A DNA stretch of 64,000 nt from Ophiura sarsii. Lineage: Eukaryota > Echinodermata > Ophiuroidea > Amphilepidida > Ophiuridae. A program made the position numbers and the translations under genes. This document shows positions 55,580 to 64,000 of the stretch, in pieces; within the stretch, counting starts at the first letter, position 1; every line of letters starts with the position of its first letter. The notes beneath the pieces are model-generated. The model did not search any database, had not been told where the DNA came from, and worked only from the letters and a program-made list of their open reading frames with translations. The stretch spans positions 61,357,431 to 61,421,430 of the forward strand of contig CM069442.1 of the NCBI GenBank assembly GCA_035610835.1, written 5' to 3'.

Positions 55580-55770
55580 ACAATAGTCTGAACAGGTCCA
55601 ATTCTGCTAGACTCTATAGGAGGACTCAGAACAAAGTCCCTGAGTTCAAACTGCCCAAGTCTGAGTCCAAGTCCAACACCTGCATAGTTAAGTCCAAATC
55701 CAAGCAAGCCCAAGTCCCTTAAAAAAAGGCTTGAGTCCAGATTTGAGTCGGAGTCTACAACTTGAGTCCT
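55580..55770 (-). repeat. Inverted GGACTTG repeat copy
   Basis: Read on the minus strand it contains ggacttgagtc-like words, cttgggcttgc and cagtttgaactcagggactt, matching the blocks after HYR13-15. No HYR exon remnant was seen beside it, so it may be the relic of an inverted or exon-less duplicate. Confidence 0.8.
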
Positions 55771-56402
55771 TCCTGTATGTTAAAAATTTAGCCAAAGTTA
55801 TCACATACCCTGTAAAATTAACCAGTCTATTTTTGTTGGATACTCTTTTGCATTTTCTTTACATACTGTATTTTCCTTTCTTTTTTGAGAATTTTTAAAG
55901 CAGTGGAATTAAAAACAAATCACTTAAGTAAAACTTTCCATATGATGAATTACATCACCATGTTTGACTTGCCCAGTGTGTTGGAAACACAAATCTATAC
56001 TATAATATTTCTCACTTTAAAAAGTATGAAATTAAAAGTTATGGTTAATGTTATGAGACTTGATTCAGCTTCAAACTTGTCTGCCCTGTGTATTGTAATC
56101 TTACTCTTATCTATGTCTCTTTTTATAGCACTGTTTTAGTGCACATAACATTCCCATGGGTAAATACAGAATTTATGTATATAAATGCAGCCAATGCTGG
56201 CTGTATGAAACAGTGCTGTAGTATAATCATGGAATTTTAATCAAGTTGATTTTGTATAATATATATTGCTCTACTTATTTAGTATTGAGCACTCTGTTCC
56301 AAATGTTCTGGATTTACGTTATTGTATATATATATATAACTATAACCGGGTGTTTGATGTACTGATTTTACTTAATTTTTAATTGGCATTTTATATTTGC
56401 AG

Positions 56403-56645
56403 ACACTGAATTACCTGTTATAACATGCCCACCAAGCAGTACTGAAATCAGCTTAGACTCTAGGCCAGTCACTATCCTGAATCCAGGTCCAGTTACTGTA
56501 TCTGACAACTTAGGCTCTGTAACCGTGTCTAGCGATTGGCCGCCAAACAATATGTTTCCAGTTGGTGATACCGTGGTCACATACACAGCGATAGATTCAT
56601 CAGGGAATAGGGCTAGCTGTACAGTTACCATCATGATCGATACAG
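56403..56645 (+). CDS. Exon: HYR domain 15
   Basis: Acceptor ttttatatttgcag, donor gtatag, phase 1 on both sides, 81 codons. It begins DTELPVITCPPSSTEISLDS and ends NRASCTVTIMIDTG. It differs from HYR14 at only a few residues (for example N to S after CPP, SATVTSN to SVTVSSD, and M to R in SGNR). The NST sequon of HYR14 has become SST and is lost. It is a recent tandem duplicate together with flanking intron. Confidence 0.94.
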
Positions 56646-56659
56646 GTATAGTTAGATAG

Positions 56660-56830
56660 GCACAGCTAATTTAGGACTCAAGCTGTAGACTTTGACACAC
56701 ATCCGGACTTGAGTCCTCTTTTTAAGGACTTGGGCTTGCTTGGAGCCGGATTTGGACTTGACTATACAAGAGTTGGACTTGGACTCAGACTTGGACAGTT
56801 TGAACTCATGGACTTGGTTCTTAGTCCCCT
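56660..56830 (+). repeat. GGACTTGGACTTG repeat downstream of HYR15
   Basis: Homologous to 53808-53990, including cacatccggacttgagtcct and acagtttgaactca. Its presence after each of three HYR exons marks the duplicated unit. Confidence 0.88.
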
Positions 56831-57379
56831 TCAGTGCTTTTTAAGAATTCCTTTCAATGTTTTTATCTTCCAATTAAAAGAAAGTCGCTTCTTTTTTGAG
56901 CTGGTCTTTATTTGAAATAGAAAATAAAATGATATTTTGTCATGCCAATAGTGTCCACCATTCACATCAATAACTTCCCCGCATTGTTGAAAGTGCCACT
57001 TTTTAAAAACATCATTTTGGGGGAAATGTGACTGTGTTGGGAAAAGTAAATATGGTATTGAAAGGGGGCAATTTTGTGTAGGTAGCCAAGCATTTTGCCT
57101 TTTCATAAGTGTTGCAATCTCTAAAAACGCCTAATAATATGTGTGGAGTTACGCAAACAAACTCGTATAGGATCTTTGAAAGTGCCACTTTTTCTGAAAA
57201 CATCATTTTGGAGAAATGTGACTATTTTGAGAAAAGCAATAATGATATTTAAGGGGGACATTTTCTATGGGTAGTCAGGCGTTTTGCTTTTTCATTAGTG
57301 TTTCAATCTCTCAAAATGACCAATTGTGTGTGGAGTTATGCAAACAAACATATAATTTTAGGAGGGGGGTGGGCTTACT

Positions 57380-57600
57380 TTTTGAACCCTTTATAACTGA
57401 CCTTTTCTCTCCATATACTCCTCCTACTTGCTGGCTTAGATCCTTGGCAAATGCGCAGTTCCATGAACCACATCCTCTTTCGGAGATCGTGCTTCGGAAC
57501 CCTTTACCAATTGATATTTGTCAATCAAACTCTCTTCATTGTTTTATTGTCAGGACTCAAAATATTCCTATTTAATGCTGCTCCTGACAGCTGATTTCAT
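57380..57600 (+). mobile_element. Decayed CR1-like LINE ORF2 tail
   Basis: Plus-strand codons read ITDLFSPYTPPT and then LRSLANAQFHEPHPLSE. After a frame change, GLKIFLFNAAPDS matches the closing residues of CR1/L2-like ORF2. Compared with the copy at 25202-25561, frameshifts and deletions are evident. A MITE is inserted in what would be its 3' UTR. Confidence 0.65.
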
Positions 57601-57612
57601 GCTTCATGTATA

Positions 57613-57963
57613 CAGGGTGTCTCAAAAAAATAGGACTCTGTTTCATGACGCTGTTAAACTTGTTATGATCATTGCACCATGACGAATTTAGTTTCAATGT
57701 AAAGCCCAATTAGTTATTATGATATTCTGAAAGTATGAGATAAATCTGATGAAAAATAAGAAAACTAGCACAGTTTGCGTAAACCATGTCATTTACTGGT
57801 TTGTACAATGGGATTTACTTGTACAAGCCAGTAAATAACATGGTTTACGTTTCAATATGTTACAATTATTTAAAACATAGACAATTATCTATCAGTCAAT
57901 AGCAAATATTAGTTTGGTAATACATTTAATTCTGACACAAGTCTATTTTTTTGAGACACCCTG
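57613..57963. mobile_element. 351-bp TIR element, CAGGGTGTCTC ends
   Basis: The perfect 21-bp inverted ends start cagggtgtctc and finish aaaaaaatag. TA flanks both sides (57611-57612 and 57964-57965). The interior matches 1633-2391 (tgtaaagcccaattag, aagaaaactagca, gtaaaccatgtcatttactg and its inverted copy), so it is a deleted member of that family. Confidence 0.88.
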
Positions 57964-58217
57964 TATTGTATAGAGCTAACATTTTGTGGGGTGGTTTTCG
58001 TTCAGCTTAGAATCTGTATCTGATTAATTTTTCATTTACTGTGCTTTCAAATGTGTTCTGTCTTGTTTGCCCTACCATAATGTTGTTTTCTTGTTTGTTA
58101 TTGCACCTTGGATATTTTTGTGGATAAATGGTGTATTATAAGTGCTTATTAATATGATTTTAAAAACTGATTTCTAATGATTTATTCAACTAATTACAAA
58201 TCTAATTTTATTTGCAG

Positions 58218-58460
58218 ACACCCAACCTCCTGACCTAACATGCCCACCAAGCATTACTGAAATCAGCTTAGACTCTAGCCCAGTTACTATCCTGGATCCG
58301 GTATCAGATACTGTATCTGATAATTCAGGCTCTGTAACCGTGACAAGTAATTGGCCGCCAGACGATATTTTTCAAGTTGGAGATACTGTGGTGACATTCA
58401 CAGCGATAGATTCATCTGGGAATATGGTAAACTGTACAGTTACTATCACCGTTGATACAG
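58218..58460 (+). CDS. Exon: HYR domain 16
   Basis: Acceptor ttttatttgcag, donor gtaggg, phase 1 on both sides, 81 codons. It reads DTQPPDLTCPPSITEISLDS, LDPVSDTVSDNSGSVTVTSN and VGDTVVTFTAIDSSGNMVNC, ending TITVDTG. Almost identical to HYR17. DPVSDTVSDN replaces NPGPVTVSDN of HYR14/15. A sequon NCT covers the second cysteine region. Confidence 0.94.
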
Positions 58461-59130
58461 GTAGGGCTAGAAAATAAGACTCCAACCCAAAAAGAAACCA
58501 ATGGAGGTTTGTCGGTGTATGCTTGGTGTAAGATATTTTATGTATTTATAAGTTAGACTAGTGTCCAGACCTATTACGGATTAAAGCTGTATAATCCTTT
58601 AATCCCTCAATAGAGGATTTGGTGCTAGGTTAGTTTCGTGATGTCTTACACCAAGGATAAACCGGTTTGTCTACTCCAACCTGAATGCACCTCAACACTT
58701 GTGCGAGTATACTCATTAACAGAGGTTTCTGCACAGTATAGGAAGATGATGGGAACCAGTTTTTGTAGGATCTGATAGTCCTGAATAATTTAAATCCATC
58801 ATTTGGAAATTTCTTATAATTTGATAAGTTTCAAATTAGCTAAGCCTCGTTTCAGCAGCAAATGAATACAGAAGAATGCGGGCGTGTGCGAGGACAGCAA
58901 GCCCACTATGTATAATATGTGTGACGCGTGGTGCAGCAAAAACCGCATTTGTGTGGCCATAATCGTGCATAAATGCATAAGCTTGGATTATTTTTGCACG
59001 TAGAGAGATAAAAACCAAATATTTCTCACTAATTTGGAACTGATTAAACTATAGTTACCTTTGCTGCCAAAGAATGCAAATCCAAAGAATACTAAGAAGT
59101 CCAGAGGGGGGTTTGGATTTGGTTTGGTCA

Positions 59131-59157
59131 GGGGGGGGGGGGGGGGGGGGGGGGGGG
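59131..59157 (+). repeat. Poly-G tract
   Basis: A run of 27 G follows tttggtca. Confidence 0.9.
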
Positions 59158-60153
59158 TGCCGCTGGAGATTCAAAACCCCTACCCATTTTTAAGGGTGAT
59201 TTTATTTTGCTTCATTATAGACCCAATTTTTGCTGAAAATCTGGATTCTTTGCACAAAAAAAGTTACCCATTAGAGCGATACATCCCCGTATACCGTATT
59301 AGGTCTTGGTCCAAATGAAACTCAATCACGCCATTTGCCTTGACAACAAAATCGAACAAAAAAATGCCAAATACCCTTAGATCGCACACAGTGACCAAGG
59401 CCAAAAAGCGTTAGTGCTCAGCCAGTGTGCAAATAATTTCAAAATTGGCAATGCAAATGCACTGTGCAGTTGATATTCCTGGCATTTATTTCAAGTAGTG
59501 CAACATGGTCAGGTAGCACATCTTGTACATAATTTACAACTTTTGATATTTGTCGCAGGTGCCAATCTGATCAATCTGCAACTTTTGAAACAGCACACTT
59601 TTTTTATAAATTATCAATCTTGAATGGAAATCGACCATTGCATTATCATGTTACACTAATTTTAGTAAAGGCCACCATTTTTTGCCAATCTCTAGGATTT
59701 TCGTATTATTTATATAGCTATTCTTTAATGAGGTTCGTTTTCTAAATCAGCTTCAATGCATCTTTTCACCTTTCTTTCTTGAACCCAGGTTTTATTACTC
59801 ATAATTCCACAGTTCTATTAATTTCCAGTCATTTTAAGATTTTGTATTCAACATTCATGGGCCTTTTCATGTTTTTCACTAGTTCCATTGGATGACGTCT
59901 CTGGATCAGCCACCCAACAATACCTTTTGTTATTGCCATTCCGTGGATTGGCTTAAAAATACCGGACTCTACTAAAAGTGTTGTAACATTATGACGCAAT
60001 GTTCAAATTCAAAAAATCTTTTTTGTTTTGAATGAAAGCCAAATATGTGGACTTTGTAGCGCTATCATTGGATTTGAATATGCAGGCCTGATATTTCTGT
60101 GGTGCTTTCGCTAAAAAAAGTGCCCGTTCTGCTTTCTGACTCAACCTGTTGTA

Positions 60154-60371
60154 TGTGACCCGTCACATCAAAATGGACACGAGGCCCAAGTCGAATCCTA
60201 GTTATTGATATGACTAGAAAGAGCATGTTTTAAGCTTTGAAATCATAAGATATGATTAGAAAGAAGCACTTTTTTTTCTACTTTTTTAAAAAATATTTCA
60301 CCAAATATATTGACCTGTATGGCAACGCTGCGTTTGCAGACAACATGTCCTTTTTGATGTGACTGGTCACA
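60154..60371. mobile_element. 218-bp MITE, TGTGACC ends
   Basis: The left end tgtgacccgtcacatcaaaa and the right end ttttgatgtgactggtcaca are inverted with one mismatch. TA is on both sides (60152-60153 and 60372-60373). Each tip is itself a small palindrome (tgtgac..gtcaca). Related in design to 15927-16372 and 40209-40641. Confidence 0.82.
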
Positions 60372-60987
60372 TACTACTCCATTATTTGCCAACCGTGTGT
60401 GTGCGAATAATACTGTGTCAGTGTGCAAGCATGCATGTGACGTCATGTTCACAACATGTTACCACATTGTTACGCGGTATTACGTGCAACACACAGTATC
60501 ATACAATTCAATTGACATATTTTAGCCACATTTGACCATTTTTAAAGATTTTTTATATAATGTGTACCATCACAGCAAAAGGGCGCAGTTGTCTCCCAGA
60601 GAAATAGTTAACATTTTCCTACCAGCTATTAAAGGGGCTTTTCAGATGCTTCCAAATGATACCTTTGTAGTCAAGATTGGACACAGATTTCTAATTTTTA
60701 CGAAGAAAATTGATTGTCAAATTTTAGTTCTTTATTTTCTTTGTTTTCCATCATGCCTAATTCCATTAATAATCTCAAAATGCATTCTACCAACAATATG
60801 TGACGTTTTTTGGCCATTGCATGTATACTGGATCATCATCTATTATCAGTTCAACGTTCATGGCCTTGCCCTTAAGATGAAAAATGAGAGAGCCTTTTAT
60901 AGATACCCACATACATGTACATGTAACATTACATGAATTATAGTAAGATGTATTAAATCCACTGCAAATTCCATTTCATGTTTGCAG

Positions 60988-61233
60988 AAGACACCGAACC
61001 TCCTGACCTAACATGCCCACCAAGCATTACTGAAATCAGCTTAGACTCTAGCCCAGTTACTCTCCTGGATCCAGTATCAGATACTGTATCTGATAATTCA
61101 GGCTCTGTATCTGTGACTAGTAATTGGCCGCCAGACGATGTTTTTCAAGTTGGTGATACTGTGGTGACATTCACAGCGATAGATTCATCTGGGAATATGG
61201 TAAACTGTACAGTTAACATCACAATCGATACAG
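60988..61233 (+). CDS. Exon: HYR domain 17
   Basis: Acceptor atgtttgcag, donor gtaggt, phase 1 on both sides, 82 codons. It begins EDTEPPDLTCPPSITEISLD and ends NMVNCTVNITIDTG. The acceptor is a tandem site cagaag: use of the second AG would start the exon at 60991 and drop the extra Glu, giving the same DTEP start as its relatives. Nearly identical to HYR16; it gains a sequon NIT at the end. Confidence 0.93.
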
Positions 61234-61258
61234 GTAGGTTGAGTTATAATTTCTTTGA

Positions 61259-61394
61259 ACAGTGATCCCTTTTCTATCATACATGGTTGTCTTGAGTTCT
61301 TCAACCTCAAATCTTGTATTTTGCCAAGAAGTGATCCCTTTTCTATCTTACATGGTTGTCTTGAGCTCCTCAACCTCAAATCTTGTGTTCTGCC
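61259..61394 (+). repeat. About 66-bp tandem duplication
   Basis: Two copies of agtgatcccttttctat then acatggttgtcttgag and cctcaaatcttgt, differing at a few bases. Confidence 0.9.
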
Positions 61395-61961
61395 AACAAT
61401 GTCAGTGTATAGCCTTCCAAGATGTATTGCTCCATGTTGTCAGATAAGGCCATTAGTATTACTTAACTAGTAATTTATCACGCATTTGAATTAACTACTA
61501 TGTCAAGGTGAGCTAATACAAGTGCTGTTAAATTGTAGAGGGGGCAGCATTCATGTAAGTTCTATCTCCTCCTCATAATTTTGCTATTGAATGCCATATG
61601 ACATTTTCTGTGAGTGTAGCCATGAATTTTGTTTCCCTTTTCTCTTTTTGTGGTGTGGTGAAAACCACAGAGAAATTTGGTGTGACAGAAATGGAAATAT
61701 ACACCGATGATCATGTATTGATGTGTGTGGGGCATATCAGAATGTATGCTTATCAATCAGTTATGATGTTTAAAATACCTCAAATGTCAAAACTGAAGCA
61801 TTGTAATCACTTTATCAATTAAATGTACAATCTTCACATTTGTTGCATGTTTGGTCAATCGACTGTTGTCAAGTGTGCAATAGATTTGTTGTTGATCAAA
61901 TCAGTCCTTTATTTTTCCCTATTGCGGAGAACTCTGAAGTTTTCAGACACCATAAATATGG

Positions 61962-62067
61962 CTCTTACCATGGACTTGTCCTAAGTCCATGCTCTTACAA
62001 TGTTAATGCTGAACCTCTTACCATGGACTTGTCCTAAGTCCATGCTCTTACAATGTTAATCTGAACC
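61962..62067 (+). repeat. 53-bp tandem duplication with palindrome
   Basis: Two copies of ctcttaccatggacttgtcc followed by taagtccatgctcttacaat. Each contains the inverted repeat atggact-tgtccta-agtccat. Confidence 0.9.
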
Positions 62068-62325
62068 TGATGATTATACTGATCTAATACAAGCTTAACT
62101 GATTATTGTTTTGCCCAACAAATCGGCCATTTTTGATCGTTCAGAATCTTTTCATGATGTATCCCAAGAGAAGTAAGAACTTATTGAGTGACACATGCAT
62201 ACATTCATTAAAACATACACTCTTTGCTCACATTCGACAAAAATCCACTACAATTATTAAAACATATCTGGACTTTGTGCACATTTTATTTTTACTACTA
62301 AGGGGAAGAAAACACAAACCCTGAT

Positions 62326-62634
62326 GTACGGGCCCGACCGACCCATTTTTTCCAAATTTTCCACACAAAAAATGGATAGCAATTTTTTTGAAAATGTGTC
62401 CAATATTTTCTGACAGTAGCGTGCGTACTGTCGGTTATCAAGCTCATCTTTTTTGCACTGATTTGGAGAACGCCATGTCACAACCCCCTTGCTAGTTTCT
62501 GACTCTGCGGCAATATCTCAAAAGTTGACAGCCTGGTATGAAGCCTAGCAACACCACTGTTTCCCAACATTTTTGAAAAAGAAAAAAATGCCCAACCAAC
62601 CGACTGACACCACTTGAGAGGTTTGTTTGCCCGT
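62326..62634. mobile_element. Possible MITE, TGTACGGGC ends
   Basis: The left end tgtacgggcccgaccgaccc and the right end gcccgtaca are inverted at the tip, with further inner matches (cattttttcc against aaaaaaatg). No clear target-site duplication was seen. Confidence 0.4.
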
Positions 62635-62729
62635 ACAAGTCGCCTAAAATAAAGTTAATTATTTACACTCTATACACTTGAAGACAACCATAACCAAAAC
62701 TCCTTCAATTAATCTTATGTGTTTTTCAG

Positions 62730-62984
62730 ACACTGAGCCTCCGCTTATTGTGTGTTCAATAAATATTGGAGCACAAGTTAGCCAAGTCTCTGATACAGTC
62801 ATTATACCGAACCCTGGTCCATCCACTGTATCAGATAACTTAGGTTCTGTTACATGGACTAGTGACTGGCCGCCAAACGATGTTTTTACAGTTGGTGTTA
62901 CCATGGTAACCTTCACAGCAAGAGATTCATCAGGGAATGAAGCTAGTTGTGTGGTTACTGTAACAATTGAAGTTAATATTGAAG
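62730..62984 (+). CDS. Exon: HYR domain 18 (atypical start)
   Basis: Acceptor tgtgtttttcag, donor gtatgt, phase 1 on both sides, 85 codons. It begins DTEPPLIVCSINIGAQVS, so the first cysteine is followed by Ser rather than the nearly invariant Pro. It continues NPGPSTVSDNLGSVTWTSDW and FTARDSSGNEASCVVTVTIE, then a short extension VNIEG before the splice. The latter half is closest to HYR12. It is the last HYR before the LDLa module. Confidence 0.92.
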
Positions 62985-63487
62985 GTATGTTTCAATACAG
63001 ATAAAGATATAGAACCAAAATTATGGTACAATGCAAAATTTGATTTTCAATTTTCAAAGACCTTGCATCCCTGAATGGATTAGTTTAATTGTGTTGTCCG
63101 AGATCCGAGAAATTCAACATTGTTAAAAGTAAGATTGCCAAGAAATAAAAACACTATACTACTTGTGGATTGACAAACCTATCAAATAGGTTAATAATAA
63201 GTCAGTCATTTTGTTTTATTGAAAAATTTCGAATACTTTCAATTTATTTCAACAAATCTTGAATTTGCAAATTCTAGGGAAATCAGGAACCATGGGTTAT
63301 TTTATGTTACCTTATCATAACCTTTGTCTTTTACCCAAATCATGCACTTTCTCCTTATGTTATGCCCATTTTAATGCCCTAAAACAATTAGAATGCAATC
63401 AATTAGTATTATAAATCTTGAAAATATATTGAAATTTATTAAACTGATAACTTTTCAAATGATTTAACATCCTTGATTTGACAACAG
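62985..63487. other. 503-bp intron, phase 1
   Basis: Ordinary AT-rich intron without a visible repeat. Confidence 0.8.
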
Positions 63488-63601
63488 AAGACTGTGACGG
63501 TCTGGTGTGTGACGATGCCTCCCTGTGCGTCCCTCTAGAGTCAGTATGTGATTCTGTACAGGATTGTGAAGATGGAACGGATGAAGAGCAACTATGCCTA
63601 G
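63488..63601 (+). CDS. Exon: LDL-receptor class A module
   Basis: Acceptor cttgatttgacaacag, donor gtaata, phase 1 on both sides, 38 codons. It encodes EDCDGLVCDDASLCVPLESV then CDSVQDCEDGTDEEQLCLG. Six cysteines and the acidic CD-x-x-x-DC-x-DGTDE calcium site are complete, so the module should fold and bind calcium. LDLa repeats usually occur in arrays or before CUB or protease domains, so further exons are expected beyond the window. The acceptor is again a tandem cagaag; skipping the first AG removes one Glu. Confidence 0.92.
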
Positions 63602-64000
63602 GTAATAAACTCCTCAAAAGAAATTTGGAAAGTCTTTTTCAATAACCAATTTTCTGGATATTTCGTAATGTATTCATATTGTGTGTCCTCTCTATTAAAA
63701 GCTGATGTGTTCCTCTCTCCAACGATACCTCATTTGTAGCAATCACTTGTTTCAGTGCCCAGCAATTTGCTTGAGAACATGGGCCGGTCACAATCTGAAT
63801 GAGTATGGAATAGTGGCAATTTTGGCACATTCGGATTTAAAGGGGAATGACTATGTTGAGGGTTAAGTGCAACAAGGGTCCATCTGCAATAGCTGCCAGA
63901 TGGTATCATGTGTGGTAGTCTACAGCAGACCCCTTGACATGAACTTAAAGTAACACAGCTATAGCAGATAGGATATTTTATCACTTATATCTCAGTTATG
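63602..64000. other. Start of the next intron
   Basis: No further exon was recognised before the window end. The donor at 63602 implies that the gene continues to the right. Confidence 0.7.

Larger units (their letters stand above)
53782..56402. other. 2.6-kb intron with LINE and exon-linked repeats
   Basis: It contains the GGACTTG repeat copy (53808-53990), a minus-strand LINE fragment (55060-55268), an inverted GGACTTG repeat copy (about 55580-55770), and AT-rich filler with (TA)n at 56325-56338. A minus-strand frame at 54169-54381 has no recognisable domain. Confidence 0.7.
56646..58217. other. 1.6-kb intron with LINE and MITE
   Basis: It contains the third GGACTTG repeat copy, a pair of related direct segments (56990-57110 and 57175-57300, sharing aacatcattttgg and gaaatgtgact), a decayed CR1-like ORF2 tail (57380-57590) and a TIR element (57613-57963) inserted just behind it. 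Confidence 0.75.
58461..60987. other. 2.5-kb intron, phase 1
   Basis: It contains a diverged TIR element around 58814-59053, a G run (59131-59157), an interspersed repeat shared with 20045-20300 (59340-59420), a TGTGACC MITE (60154-60371) and a segment near 60805-60905 that is inverted and homologous to 10195-10300. No exon was recognised. Confidence 0.7.
61234..62729. other. 1.5-kb intron with short tandem duplications
   Basis: A 66-bp unit is duplicated at 61259-61394, a 53-bp unit at 61962-62067, and a MITE-like element with ends tgtacgggc and gcccgtaca spans about 62326-62634. No exon was seen. Confidence 0.7.

Noticed and set aside
57267..57575. 102-aa gene
   Set aside because: Best explained as a decayed CR1-like ORF2 tail with frameshifts, not a host gene.
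60532..60936. 134-aa plus-strand frame as a gene
   Set aside because: It overlaps a dispersed repeat that is inverted near 10195-10300, has no domain and no matching splice context.

Overview
This is a AT-rich invertebrate-type nuclear genomic window: short coding exons with GT-AG borders separated by long introns full of MITEs, SINEs and decayed LINEs. No prokaryotic gene, operon, rRNA or CRISPR array is visible. Long arrays of HYR (hyalin repeat) domains together with SEA and LDL-receptor class A domains, plus CR1/L2-like LINE tails, suggest a marine deuterostome invertebrate such as an echinoderm or hemichordate. That assignment is inference.

One gene can be supported. It lies on the + strand and crosses both window edges. 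I reconstructed 24 coding exons (about 5.2 kb, about 1,730 codons). In order they encode the C-terminal part of a SEA domain (6793-6977), a Ser/Thr/Pro-rich mucin-like linker (19632-19784), ten HYR domains (27090-46498), a complete three-exon SEA domain (47079-48496), eight more HYR domains (50910-62984) and one LDLa module (63488-63601). Every module is bounded by phase-1 introns, so exons can be duplicated, shuffled or skipped without a frameshift. Only the two introns inside SEA2 have other phases (0 and 2). The product should be a large secreted or membrane-anchored hyalin-like extracellular protein. The signal peptide, the start of the first SEA domain and the C-terminal part are not seen here.

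Layout: 1-6.8 kb, MITEs and a SINE, no recognised exon; 6.8-19.6 kb, one huge intron with a dispersed 17-bp bipartite motif, GC-rich tandem repeats, a possible Helitron 3' end, several MITEs and a recent 480-bp direct duplication; 19.8-27.1 kb, an intron with a 1.4-kb fold-back element and a satellite-like array split by a CR1-like LINE; 27-33 kb, HYR1-4; 33.1-38.5 kb, a gene-poor intron with diverged tandem units; 38.5-46.5 kb, HYR5-10, with a 2.9-kb TIR transposon inside one intron; 47-48.5 kb, SEA2; 50.9-63 kb, HYR11-18, where exons 13-17 are recent duplicates carrying their flanking intron; 63.5 kb, LDLa.

All calls come from reading the sequence by eye. Exon borders rest on open frame, phase agreement, splice consensus and domain motifs. 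No database search or splice software was run.
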